A stretch of DNA of 64,000 bases from JAJEAD01 sp964420925 (GTDB lineage Bacteria; Pseudomonadota; Gammaproteobacteria; HK1), in the NCBI GenBank assembly GCA_964420925.1, contig CAYQVB010000041.1, positions 28,376 through 92,375 on the forward strand, in the 5' to 3' direction. The translations under genes were made by a program, and so were the position numbers. Shown piece after piece: positions 17,604 through 26,098 of the stretch. The number at the start of each line of letters is the position of its first letter. Within the stretch, counting starts at the first letter, position 1. The notes beneath the pieces are model-generated. The model did not search any database, was not told the DNA's origin, and saw only the letters and a list, made by a program, of their open reading frames with translations.

Positions 17604-18674
17604 GTGGAGAAGGCCTTGTTCGACCGTCCGGCCACGAAGGGAGAGGTCCAGACCGTGCTCGGCCCGGTGCCGCCGGACCGGCTCGGCGTCACGATGGTCC
17701 ACGAGCACCTGCTCCTGGATCTCACCTGCCTCTTCGTCGAACCGGCGAGCGCGGACGAGCGGGCCCTCTCCCGCCAACCGATGACCCTCGACAAACTCGC
17801 CTGGGTGCGCCGCAACTGGAACAGCAGCCTCGACAACCTGCGCCTCGACGACGAGGCGCTCGCGATCGAGGAAGCCCGGCAGCTCAAGCTCGAAGGCGGC
17901 GGCACCCTGGTCGAAGTGAGCAACGTCGGGCTCGCCCGAAGCCCGCTCGGCCTCGCCCGCATCGCACGCGCCACCGGGCTCAACGTCGTCATGGGCGCGG
18001 GCTACTACGTTGACGTCGCGCACCCGCCGGACATGGACTCGCGCAGCGAGGCCGATCTCGAAGAGGAGATGGTCCGCGACGTGACCGAGGGCGTGGGGAA
18101 CACCCGGGTGCGCGCCGGCATCATCGGCGAGCTCGGCTGCTCGTGGCCGCTCACTCCCAACGAGCGCAAGGTGCTGCGCGCGGGCGCCCGCGCGCAAAGG
18201 CGCACCGGAGCCGCGATCACCATTCACATCGGCCGCGACGTCCACTCGCCGATCGAGATCGCGGACTGCCTCGACGACGCAGGAGCCGATCTCTCCCGCG
18301 TGATCCTCGGTCACATGGACCGCATCGCGCACCCGATGGAGATCATGGCCGGGCTCGCGGGGCGCGGCTGCTACATCGCCTTCGACACCTTCGGCCAGGA
18401 GACCTGGGTCTATCCCTTCAGCCCCTCCGATCGCCTGAGCGACGCGCAGCGCGTGGACCTGCAGATGGGGCTGATCGCGGAGGGCTTTCTCGACCGACTG
18501 CTGGTGTCGCACGATGTCGGCTACAAGCACCGGCTCGGCGCGTACGGCGGCTGCGGTTACGCGCACATCCTCTCCACCGTCGTGCCCCATCACATGCGTC
18601 GCAAGGGCATGACGGACGAGCACCTGCACGCCATCCTGGTCGAGAACCCGGCCCGCGTGCTGCAACTGGCGTAG
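17604..18674 (+). CDS. Phosphotriesterase-family metal-dependent hydrolase
   Basis: A 356-residue amidohydrolase-superfamily TIM barrel of the PTE/PHP/lactonase branch. The binuclear metal ligands are visible: H33 and H35 (MVHEHLLLD), E176 (GELGCS), H208 (IHIGRD), H237 (LGHMDR) and D304 (VSHDVGYKH). Glu replaces the carboxylated bridging Lys, as in many PHP-type members. Family members hydrolyse lactones, phosphotriesters or carboxylic esters. The start is GTG 17604. Twenty-eight bp separate it from the FAD monooxygenase, so the two form an operon. In this context it probably opens a lactone or ester ahead of ring hydroxylation. Confidence 0.9.
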   Translation: MEKALFDRPATKGEVQTVLGPVPPDRLGVTMVHEHLLLDLTCLFVEPASADERALSRQPMTLDKLAWVRRNWNSSLDNLRLDDEALAIEEARQLKLEGGGTLVEVSNVGLARSPLGLARIARATGLNVVMGAGYYVDVAHPPDMDSRSEADLEEEMVRDVTEGVGNTRVRAGIIGELGCSWPLTPNERKVLRAGARAQRRTGAAITIHIGRDVHSPIEIADCLDDAGADLSRVILGHMDRIAHPMEIMAGLAGRGCYIAFDTFGQETWVYPFSPSDRLSDAQRVDLQMGLIAEGFLDRLLVSHDVGYKHRLGAYGGCGYAHILSTVVPHHMRRKGMTDEHLHAILVENPARVLQLA

Positions 18675-18702
18675 CCGCACTCCCCGGCAAGGGGCTCGCC
18701 CG

Positions 18703-19899
18703 GTGGAGCGTCACGGCGTGGTCGTGGTGGGAGGAGGCCCGGTGGGGCTCACCACCGCGCTCCTGCTCGCTCAACGCGGGGTCCCGGTCACGGTCTTCGA
18801 GCGCAACCGGGAGGTCCCGGAGGACTACCGTGCCTCGACCTTCCACGCGCCGACCCTGGATCTCCTCGAAGAGTGCGGCATCACCGGTTTCCTCCTCTCG
18901 GCGGGACTGAAGTGCCCGCGCTTCCAGTACCGCGGTTGGAAGGAGGGGAAGATCGCGGAGTTCGACCACGCCCTTCTCGCGGCGGACACGCGACATCCCT
19001 ACCGCCTGCAATGCGAGCAGTACAAGCTCAGCCGGCATCTGCACGAGCGCCTTGCACGCATACCGGAAGTGGATCTTCGCTTCGGATGGGAGGCCACGGA
19101 CATCGGACAGGACGAGGACGGAGTCGAGGTCTCCGTCCGGTGCCAGGACGAGGAAATGGCTCTGCGTGCCCGCTACGTCATTGGAGCGGACGGCGGAAAG
19201 AGCACGATTCGCAAGGTGCTCGGAATCGCCTTCCCCGGATTCACCTATCCCGAACGCACGCTGGTGATCGGGACCACTCTCGACCTCAGGACCGTCTTTC
19301 CCGACATCGCCAATGTCAACTACGTCTCGGACCCGGAGAACAATGCCCACATCCTGCGCATTCCGGACCTGTGGCGGATGAGTCTGCCTCTCGGAGAGGA
19401 CGTTCGGGACGAAGACGCCCTCAGCGACGCCGGCATCGAGAGCAGGGTACGGCGAGTGATCCCGCGCCTTTCCCCGTCCGAAATCCCGGTCCGGGTCGTC
19501 TACCACGTACATCAGCGGGTAGCCGCGACCTACCGCAAGGGGCGGGTGTTTCTCGCGGGTGACGCCGCCCACGTCAACAGTCCCAAGGGCGGCATGGGGC
19601 TGAACGGCGGGCTGCACGATGCGGTCAGCCTCGCCGGCCGCCTCGCGAAGGCATGGCACGAGCGCGGCCGGGAAAGCGAGCTGGACGGCTACGAGGCGCA
19701 GCGCCGGCCCGAAGCGATCCACGCGATTCAGCGGCAGACGCAGGACAACGTGAAGAACCTGACCGCCTCCGACCCGGAGGAACGTGCGCGCCTCTTTGCC
19801 CACTGGCGCCGAACCGCATCCGATCCCGGGCTGGCCAAGGACTTCCTGCTCAAGACCTCGATGATCGCTTCGCTGCGTCGCTGCGGGATGCTGCAGTAG
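18703..19899 (+). CDS. FAD-dependent aromatic hydroxylase (flavoprotein monooxygenase)
   Basis: A 398-residue class A flavoprotein hydroxylase. The dinucleotide-binding GGGPVG sits at residues 10-15 after a short strand. GADGGKSTIRKVLGI is the second FAD/NADPH motif, and GDAAHVNSPKGGMGLNGG binds the FAD ribityl and phosphate. These enzymes add one oxygen to an activated aromatic ring using NAD(P)H, as 3-hydroxyphenylpropionate and salicylate hydroxylases do. GTG start at 18703 with AAGGGG at 18689-18694. Second gene after the phosphotriesterase-family gene and convergent with the gentisate-dioxygenase-like gene (5 bp between stops). Its likely product is a dihydroxylated ring. Confidence 0.9.
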   Translation: MERHGVVVVGGGPVGLTTALLLAQRGVPVTVFERNREVPEDYRASTFHAPTLDLLEECGITGFLLSAGLKCPRFQYRGWKEGKIAEFDHALLAADTRHPYRLQCEQYKLSRHLHERLARIPEVDLRFGWEATDIGQDEDGVEVSVRCQDEEMALRARYVIGADGGKSTIRKVLGIAFPGFTYPERTLVIGTTLDLRTVFPDIANVNYVSDPENNAHILRIPDLWRMSLPLGEDVRDEDALSDAGIESRVRRVIPRLSPSEIPVRVVYHVHQRVAATYRKGRVFLAGDAAHVNSPKGGMGLNGGLHDAVSLAGRLAKAWHERGRESELDGYEAQRRPEAIHAIQRQTQDNVKNLTASDPEERARLFAHWRRTASDPGLAKDFLLKTSMIASLRRCGMLQ

Positions 19900-19904
19900 C
19901 GCCG

Positions 19905-20894
19905 TTATCCCTCCTCGACCCGCAGGAACCCGAGCGCGCGCTGCGCGGGCTCGTCGGACACGCTGAACAGCACCGCGCCCTCCTCCGCGCGGTGCCGATA
20001 TCGGTGCCAGCAGGGCACGACGAACACGTCTCCGCGCTCCCACGTCAGTTCTTGCGCCTCAACCATCGTCGATCCACGGCCGCCGACCACGCAGAAGATC
20101 TGGTTGGCGGAGGTTCGCATGCGACGAGTCGTCGTGCCGGCGGGCACTTGCTGCATGTGGAGAGCGATGGTGGGAAGCGCCGGCGAGCCCAGATCGACGC
20201 GCGCACCCGGGTCCCCTCCCGTATCGGCCGTGTGCCCCATCCCGGACACGGCTCCGGCATCGAGCGCGCTCCGCGTCGACTCCCAGTCGAACAGCCAAGC
20301 GCTCTCCGTCTCCACCCGGTCCGGAACCTGGAACCCGTCCGGCCAGTTCTCGAGAAACATCGGTTCGAGCAGGTGGACGAGGGGCACGTCGAGGAAGTCG
20401 ACCCAGTAAGCGGGCGCATCGCCGTCGTTGGCGTGGCCATGCCAGCACCATCCCGGCGTCAGCACCACGTCGCCCGCGCCCATGTCCAGACGTGCGCCGT
20501 CGACGACCGTGTACACGTCCCCGCCCGCCTCGAGCACGAGGCGCAGCGCGTTGGGAGTGTGGCGGTGCGAACGGGCCCGCTCTCCCGGCAGGATCATCTG
20601 GTAGGCGCAGACCAGGGTGCGGACGCTCGCGTAGGCATTGCCCTCTATGGGGTTGGGGAGCAGCAGATTGCGGCGCTCGGTCTCCGCGGTGGTGATGAGG
20701 CGCCCCGCCGCGTCGAGCGCCGCCCGCGCGTCGCGCCAGCGCCACAGACAAGGCCTGAACGCGGTCCCGGGGAATGGCCACAACGAAGGCTCGCGCTTGT
20801 TCCAGCCCGCGCGCATGGAAAGCGCGTCGAGCGCGCGGTTGAGCTCCGACAGGGTCGAAGTGCTGTCGGCGGCGACAACGGCGTCTGCGCTCAT
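19905..20894 (-). CDS. Gentisate 1,2-dioxygenase-like bicupin
   Basis: A 329-residue protein with two cupin domains, the build of gentisate, salicylate and 1-hydroxy-2-naphthoate dioxygenases, which cleave aromatic rings with Fe(II) and O2. Iron ligands in the first cupin are H110 and H112 in SHRHTPNALR, and H152 or H154 in CWHGH. The second cupin (about 245-329) carries a TWERGDVFVVPCWHRYRH segment. The start at 20894 is supported by AGGAGAGGAA just upstream. It opens the leftward half of the catabolic cluster. Cleavage of the dihydroxy ring produced by the adjacent FAD hydroxylase is the simplest reading. Confidence 0.88.
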   Translation of the reverse strand: MSADAVVAADSTSTLSELNRALDALSMRAGWNKREPSLWPFPGTAFRPCLWRWRDARAALDAAGRLITTAETERRNLLLPNPIEGNAYASVRTLVCAYQMILPGERARSHRHTPNALRLVLEAGGDVYTVVDGARLDMGAGDVVLTPGWCWHGHANDGDAPAYWVDFLDVPLVHLLEPMFLENWPDGFQVPDRVETESAWLFDWESTRSALDAGAVSGMGHTADTGGDPGARVDLGSPALPTIALHMQQVPAGTTTRRMRTSANQIFCVVGGRGSTMVEAQELTWERGDVFVVPCWHRYRHRAEEGAVLFSVSDEPAQRALGFLRVEEG

Positions 20895-21003
20895 CACGGT
20901 TCCTCTCCTGGCGGACCAATTCGGACCATGTGTCACCAATGGGGTTGGGGTTCAGTCAAGGCGGGAAACGGCGAAACGCGGTCAGGTGCCCTCTCGATCA
21001 CTC

Positions 21004-22191
21004 TCAATTGCCACCGTCGCCACCGGCAAATTCCGGGTGGCCGCTCGCGGCGCGCGCCTGCCCGGCCCGAATCGTCCACACGGGTTCCACCGTGCACTCG
21101 CCGGGAATGGTGTTGCCCTCCGTATCCCACAGGGTCACCGGCCCTTCGCGAAGCTCGAACACCGTGATGTCCGCCTCCCGGCCCGTCTCCAGACGCCCGA
21201 TCCGGTCGCTCCATCCGAGCACTCGTGCGGGGTTGACGGTGCACGCTTCCACGACCTGCTCGAGGCTCCAGCCCATCGCGAGGAACTTCGTCAGCACCAT
21301 CGGCAGATCGAAGCCCGGATCCCTGAACGACCCCGGCCGTCGCGTCACGAAGGCGTCCGTGCTGAGCGTATGCGGCAGCACGCCCTGCTCCATCGCCGCG
21401 CGGGCCACGCGGAAATCCATCATGAAGCGGCGCGCGTGCGCGACATCGAAGATGACGCCCCGCTCGTAGGCGCGCCGCACCGCCGGGCGCACCCGGCCCT
21501 TCTCGTCCACGATGGGCTGCGGCAGACCGGTGAAGCAGTGAGTCAGGATGTCGCCGGGGCGCAGCCGATCCGCGATCTCCTCCACCGGCATCGGGGTGTC
21601 GCCGATGTGCACCATCAGGCGGGTGCGGGCGGCCTCGGCGGCCTGGAACCCCATGTCCAGCACTGTCGGCCCGTTTTCGCCCACCATCTGGGTGCCCATG
21701 CGGATCTTGATGCCGACGACGATGTCCGCATTGGCGGTGGCCTGCTCCACCGCCCCTTCGGGGTCGGCGTAGAGAATGTCGCGCAGCTCCCCCGTCGGCA
21801 TGGGCTGGATGCCGTACTGTCCCACGTGGACCAAGGCGAGGATGCGGGTCCTCGACTGCTCCACCACGTAGCGCCGCAGGCCGGGGAAGTTGATCGAGCC
21901 CGCGGAACCGCAGTCCACGACGGTGGTCACGCCAGTCGCGGTGCAGTAGGGATCGGCGTCGATGGCAAAGTAGTTGACGCCCCAGTAGACATGCGCGTGC
22001 ATGTCGACGAAGCCCGGGCTGACATAGCAGCCGGCAGCGTTGATCGTCTCCGCCGCAGCATCCCGTGGCAACGCCGGCGCGATCGCGGCAACCCGCCCGG
22101 ACCGCACCCCGACATCCATGACGCCGCGCAGCCCTGCCCCCGGATCGAGCACGGTGCCGCCCGTGATCAGGAGATCGAAACGCTCGGTCAT
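21004..22191 (-). CDS. Amidohydrolase / deacetylase-family metallohydrolase
   Basis: A 395-residue amidohydrolase of the dihydroorotase-like branch. Metal ligands and catalytic residues: H65 and H67 (GFVDMHAHVYWG), probable carboxylated K162 (GIKIRM), H195 (MVHIGD), H218 (LTHCFTG) and D279 (LSTDA). The beta-sandwich flanks include NAAGCYVSPG and a C-terminal TGREADITVFEL strand. Members remove acyl groups from, or hydrolyse, cyclic amides. Same strand as the gentisate-dioxygenase-like gene with 109 bp between. It could feed an amide-linked substrate into the pathway. The exact substrate is not deducible. Confidence 0.88.
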   Translation of the reverse strand: MTERFDLLITGGTVLDPGAGLRGVMDVGVRSGRVAAIAPALPRDAAAETINAAGCYVSPGFVDMHAHVYWGVNYFAIDADPYCTATGVTTVVDCGSAGSINFPGLRRYVVEQSRTRILALVHVGQYGIQPMPTGELRDILYADPEGAVEQATANADIVVGIKIRMGTQMVGENGPTVLDMGFQAAEAARTRLMVHIGDTPMPVEEIADRLRPGDILTHCFTGLPQPIVDEKGRVRPAVRRAYERGVIFDVAHARRFMMDFRVARAAMEQGVLPHTLSTDAFVTRRPGSFRDPGFDLPMVLTKFLAMGWSLEQVVEACTVNPARVLGWSDRIGRLETGREADITVFELREGPVTLWDTEGNTIPGECTVEPVWTIRAGQARAASGHPEFAGGDGGN

Positions 22192-22314
22192 TGCGCCTCA
22201 GCCTCCTTGGCGCGGGTTTCCGCTGACCATGGCACTCGCGCTTGGACAAGGCGAATGCCGATAAACAGGCGCGACGGTACTCGCTCGTACTTCGTTCATT
22301 GGTACGCGACGAAC

Positions 22315-22490
22315 GGGTGGATTCCCGCCTTCGCGGGAATGACGGAGATCAAAACGGACACCACTTCTCGTCCTTCTCGCGAAGGCTTGCCACAGTCGGG
22401 GGATCTGTCTCCGCGGAAGGACCATCAGGGGAGTACGCGCGTTGGAGTCGCCTGTTCCCGTTATTCCCTTGATTCGCGGGAATCCACGAA
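22315..22490 (-). repeat. Composite palindromic repeat, copy A
   Basis: About 176 bp bounded by two palindromes (ATTCCCGCCTTCGCGGGAAT at 22321-22340 and a degenerate copy at 22463-22482). The internal sequence (on the minus strand, GCGCGTACT...GATGGTCCTTCCGCG...CAGATCCCC) is shared with copy B at 23455-23634 in opposite orientation. The two copies flank the alpha/beta hydrolase gene. The remaining gap (22192-22584) shows nothing else. Confidence 0.75.
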
Positions 22491-22584
22491 ACACCAAGGC
22501 GTTTGGCAATTCTCCTACGAGTGGAATCACTCTCCCATCGCATCGCAGAGGCAAATCGCATCCCCGCACATTGACGTCCCGTGC

Positions 22585-23382
22585 TCATGCGAGGAATGCC
22601 CGCACCAGTTCGACGAAAGCGCGCGGCCGCTCCAGTTGGGGAAGGTGCCCCGCCGCGGCTACGATCTCCAGATGTGCATCCGGAATGCAGTCCGAATAGG
22701 TCTGCCCCGCGCTGCGCGGGACGATGCCGTCGTGCTCGCCCCATATCACCAGCGTCGGGCAATTCACCCGGTGCAGCCAGCGCCCCAGTCGGGGGTTGTG
22801 GAAAAAAGGCTTCCAGCCATAGTGCGATGCGGCCTCCCGATCCTGGAACACGCGCACCAGCGCCTCCTCGCTCAGGCCAGGATCGCCGGGCAGCTCGAGC
22901 GGGCAGGGCGCCGCCTCCTGATCGTGCCACGCCAGCCTCCGCACCGTCGCGGGGTCGAGCACCAGCCAGTCCGCGATCGAGCCGCCCGCGGGTCCGGCCG
23001 GGCCGGGAAGGGTCCGAAGACCCACCGCATCGACGAGCACGAGACGACTGATCCGGTGACTGTTGCGCACCGCGAGCTCGGCCGCAATCCAGCCGCCGAG
23101 CGAGTGCCCGACCATGTGCACCTCCCGCAAGTCCAGCCGGTCGATGAGGTCGAGATAGAGATACGCCAGGTCCTCGACCGACTCCATCCACGCCGGCCGC
23201 GAGGAGCCGGCGAAGCCGGGATGAACGGGAGCGAGGACGCGATGATCGCGAGCGAAGAGCTCGAGGTGCTCGGCCCAGCCCGCCGGCTCGAGGAAACCGT
23301 GGAGGTAGAGAAGCGGATCCCCCTCGCCCGCCTCGAAGAGCTCGAGGTCCACCTCCCCCACCGTCAGCATGCGGCGCTTCAC
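22585..23382 (-). CDS. Alpha/beta hydrolase
   Basis: A 265-residue serine hydrolase with the canonical fold. Nucleophile S94 lies in GHSLGG, acid D218 in WGEHDGIVP and base H246 in AGHLPQLE; the oxyanion loop is LHGFLEP. A lid insert spans about 122-195. Family members include carbon-carbon (MhpC-type) hydrolases, esterases and lactonases. Inside this cluster, hydrolysis of a ring-cleavage product or ester is plausible. GTG 23382 is taken as start; ATG 23370 is equally possible because neither has a strong ribosome site. The gene sits alone between inverted copies of a composite repeat. Confidence 0.88.
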   Translation of the reverse strand: MKRRMLTVGEVDLELFEAGEGDPLLYLHGFLEPAGWAEHLELFARDHRVLAPVHPGFAGSSRPAWMESVEDLAYLYLDLIDRLDLREVHMVGHSLGGWIAAELAVRNSHRISRLVLVDAVGLRTLPGPAGPAGGSIADWLVLDPATVRRLAWHDQEAAPCPLELPGDPGLSEEALVRVFQDREAASHYGWKPFFHNPRLGRWLHRVNCPTLVIWGEHDGIVPRSAGQTYSDCIPDAHLEIVAAAGHLPQLERPRAFVELVRAFLA

Positions 23383-23454
23383 CGCGCCGACCGCTCACCG
23401 TGTTTCAACGTGCGATCCCCCGCGCTGATGGAACCTCCCGAGGCGCATAGTGTT

Positions 23455-23634
23455 CCGTGGATTCCCGCTTCCGCGGGAATGACGGGAACACACGACTCGA
23501 ACGCGCGTACTGCCTTGATGTTCCTTGCGCGACGGCGGGGACAGATCCCCTGGCCTTGGCAGGCTTCCGCAGGAATGACCCCGGGTGACGGACAGCCTGG
23601 ACCCCGTCATTCCCGCGGAAGCGGGAATCCACGG
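23455..23634 (+). repeat. Composite palindromic repeat, copy B
   Basis: About 180 bp bounded by ATTCCCGCTTCCGCGGGAAT (23461-23480) and ATTCCCGCGGAAGCGGGAAT (23609-23628), the latter an inverted copy of the former. The interior shares GACGGGAACA, ACGCGCGTACT and GGGGACAGATCCCC with copy A. Palindromic termini and about 180 bp length fit a MITE- or REP-derived (REPIN-like) element. Confidence 0.78.
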
Positions 23635-23728
23635 AAACCAGCAAGCTAAGTCAGTTTCCATACGACGAAACTCCATCCCTGAAGCCTCATCTCCCACCGG
23701 GAAGAGAGACACGCCCCCAGCAGCCGGT

Positions 23729-24943
23729 TCATGTCAGCACTGCGGGCGCCGCGGCCACATCCCCATCTTCTGATGGTTCGCTCTCGGCCCCGAGATGGCG
23801 CACCGCGGGATACACCTCCTTCGCGAAGAGCTCGAGGCTGCGCCGGACCTTGGCGGTGGGCATCGCCCCGGTGCGACCCATGAAGAGGAGGTGGCCCATC
23901 CCGTAGCGCTCGTACATGTGCGTGATTTTCCTGATCATCGTGTCGGGGCTGCCCGCCATCAGGCCGCCGCCCGCCTGGAGGGTATCGAACCCGCCCTTCC
24001 ACGGCGACGCGCCCCCCGGGTCGAGCCGGTGCTGCCCGATGCCGGGCGCCGCACGGAAGTTCCGGGCCAGGGCGGCAGGGTCGGCGAACCCGGGGATGTT
24101 GTGGAAGTGCGGGTAGCGCCGGCGGTCGAAGTACCACAGGAATCCCCGGCTGTCCTCTTCCGCCTGCGCATCGGTCTCCGCGGTGTAGGCCATGCCGAGA
24201 TACGCGAAGCGGTCGGGCGTCGGCTCGGGATGCCCCAGCTCGCGGGAGCGCCGGCGGTAAGCGTCGAAGAGCGCCTCGGTGTGCTCGAAGGGGGAGAGGA
24301 ATACCGCGAAGGGGTACTGCCGCTCCGCGGCAAAGCGCGCGTTCGCCTCCCCGGCTCCGGTCCACCAGATCATCGGGTGGGGCTGCTGGTAGGGCCGCGG
24401 CCAGGGGTTCACGTAGCGGTAGTGCCAGTGCTTCCCCTCCCAACTGAAGGGCTCGCGCTCGGTCCAGGTCTTGACGATGAGATCGTGGGCCTCGCGCATC
24501 CTCTCCCGCGTGTGCGCGGCATGGATGTTGCCCGGGTGCACCTCGGTCGCGACACCCCGGATCATCCCGACGATGATGCGGCCGCGCGACATGCAGTCGA
24601 GCATCGCGAGCTCCTCCGCCGCGCGCACCGGGCTGTTGCGGGCGGGCAGTGGAATCCCCACGAAAGCGATGCGGGCCCGCTTCGTGCGCCGGGCGAGGAT
24701 CGCCGCCGTCAGCGGACTCGCGGGGTTGAGGCAGGTCATGCTCTGGTGGTGCTCGCTCAGCGCCAGGTCCAGCCCCAGCTCCGCCGCGTACTCGAACTCC
24801 TCCAGGTACTGGTCGTAGAGCGCGGCGACGACCACCGGGTCGCAGTACGCGTTGGGAACGTTCACCCGCGCCGACCGGAGCTCGTCCACCACGCTCTCCG
24901 GGACATACGGATAGGCCATGTCGGAGAAGAAGTACGCGCGCAT
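23729..24943 (-). CDS. LLM-class flavin-dependent oxidoreductase (LuxA-like subgroup)
   Basis: A 404-residue luciferase-like oxidoreductase. LALSEHHQS, RRTKRARIAFVGIPLPARN and SRGRIIVGMIRG are the family's strand motifs, with a PRPYQQPHPMIWWTG segment before the C-terminal half. The protein is longer than its neighbours, with an insert of about 50 residues at roughly 295-345. Residues at the N-terminus (MRAYFFSDMAYPYVPE) are typical of this subgroup. It lies between repeat elements in the catabolic cluster and may oxidise an intermediate there; substrate unknown. Confidence 0.87.
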   Translation of the reverse strand: MRAYFFSDMAYPYVPESVVDELRSARVNVPNAYCDPVVVAALYDQYLEEFEYAAELGLDLALSEHHQSMTCLNPASPLTAAILARRTKRARIAFVGIPLPARNSPVRAAEELAMLDCMSRGRIIVGMIRGVATEVHPGNIHAAHTRERMREAHDLIVKTWTEREPFSWEGKHWHYRYVNPWPRPYQQPHPMIWWTGAGEANARFAAERQYPFAVFLSPFEHTEALFDAYRRRSRELGHPEPTPDRFAYLGMAYTAETDAQAEEDSRGFLWYFDRRRYPHFHNIPGFADPAALARNFRAAPGIGQHRLDPGGASPWKGGFDTLQAGGGLMAGSPDTMIRKITHMYERYGMGHLLFMGRTGAMPTAKVRRSLELFAKEVYPAVRHLGAESEPSEDGDVAAAPAVLT

Positions 24944-24996
24944 CGTCAGAGTCTCAGGCCGATCGCTGCCGCCACGCGAGTCCGTGATCGATCACG

Positions 24997-25130
24997 CCGG
25001 TGGATTCCCGCTCTTCAAGGCAATTGCGACGGGCAAGGTGCGGTGTGCTCTCCGTCATGCCCGCGCAGCCTTCAGCCTTCACGAAAGCGGGGGTCGGTCC
25101 CTGCGGAGGCGGGGAGCGGGAATCCACCGG
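24997..25130. repeat. 134-bp MITE-like element with perfect 16-bp terminal inverted repeats
   Basis: CCGGTGGATTCCCGCT at 24997-25012 is exactly the reverse complement of AGCGGGAATCCACCGG at 25115-25130. The ends share the GGATTCCCGC half-site with the dispersed palindromes elsewhere in the window. No coding sequence inside. It occupies the gap between the LLM and FAH-family genes. Confidence 0.75.
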
Positions 25131-25224
25131 CCGGATCGATTCCCGTGAAGGAAAAGCGAGCAAGTGCCCGCGTGTCTTTCCACCGGAACTCGCAGTATCC
25201 GGACATCAACGCCTTAGCGCGGGA

Positions 25225-26097
25225 CTAACCCGTCGCGTCTCCGGAAGGCTCCGCCGCCTGCCCCGCGACGTGCACCGTCATGCCGCCCACCTCCTCAATC
25301 TCGATCCTGATCTCGTCGCCCGGCGCGAGCGGCGAAACGCCCTCCGGCGTTCCCGTGGCAATCAGATCCCCCGGGTGGAGCGTCATGACATGGGACGCGT
25401 ACTCGACCAGCCTCGGGATTCCCCAGATCATGTCCGAGGTGTTGCCGTCCTGGCGCAGCTCGCCGTTCAACCAGAGGCGAAGCCGCAACGCACCGGGGTC
25501 CGGCACTTCGTCCGCCGTCGCCAGCCAGGGGCCGACCGGCGTGAAACCGTCGAAGGACTTCCGCGTCGATCGGTCCTCGTCCCCGCGCACCGTGATGTCG
25601 AGCACGCCGGTGTACCCGAACACATGGCGCATGGCCTCCGATGCCGCGACGTTGCGCGCGGTGCGGCCGATCACCACCCCGAGCTCGACCTCGTGGTCGG
25701 TGCGCCGCTCGGGGTAGGGCAGCTCGATCGTCGCGCCCGGCCCCACGATCGACGAGGGCGCCTTCAGGAACACTCCGTAGCGCTCAATCGCGTGGAGCTC
25801 CCGGCTGACCAGTGGGCGCATCTCTTCGATGTGCCGCCGGTAGTTGAGCGGGGCCGCGACGATCTTGCCGGGAAACACGAGTGGCGCTTCGAGCCGAACC
25901 TCCTCCAGGGGGACACCGTCTCGCGTGCGACCGGCCTCCTCGAGCGCGCCGCGCAGCGTGTCGAAACGGGCGATCAGGCGCAGCATCTGTACCGGCGGCC
26001 ACTCGTCGCGGGCTGCACCCGCCGCGTCGCCGACATCGACGACCACGTTGTCCCTCACCACCCCGAGGCGGCCTCCGTTGAAGCGGACGAGGCGCAC
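25225..26097 (-). CDS. Fumarylacetoacetate hydrolase family protein
   Basis: A 290-residue FAH-fold enzyme; members hydrolyse or decarboxylate beta-diketo acids such as fumarylpyruvate and acylpyruvates. Mg ligands lie in DHEVELGVVIG and GYTGVLDITVRGDED. The catalytic His is probably in YRRHIEEM. LVEYASHVMTLHPGDLIATGTPEGV is the conserved C-terminal signature. GTG start at 26097, one base after the stop of the upstream LLM gene, so translation is coupled. Downstream of a gentisate-type dioxygenase, maleyl- or fumarylpyruvate hydrolysis is a fitting role. Confidence 0.9.
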   Translation of the reverse strand: MRLVRFNGGRLGVVRDNVVVDVGDAAGAARDEWPPVQMLRLIARFDTLRGALEEAGRTRDGVPLEEVRLEAPLVFPGKIVAAPLNYRRHIEEMRPLVSRELHAIERYGVFLKAPSSIVGPGATIELPYPERRTDHEVELGVVIGRTARNVAASEAMRHVFGYTGVLDITVRGDEDRSTRKSFDGFTPVGPWLATADEVPDPGALRLRLWLNGELRQDGNTSDMIWGIPRLVEYASHVMTLHPGDLIATGTPEGVSPLAPGDEIRIEIEEVGGMTVHVAGQAAEPSGDATG

Positions 26098-26098
26098 C

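Noticed and set aside
20638..23649. A 1003-codon open frame on the plus strand
   Set aside because: Antisense to the bicupin, amidohydrolase and alpha/beta hydrolase genes, each of which has clear active-site motifs on the other strand.
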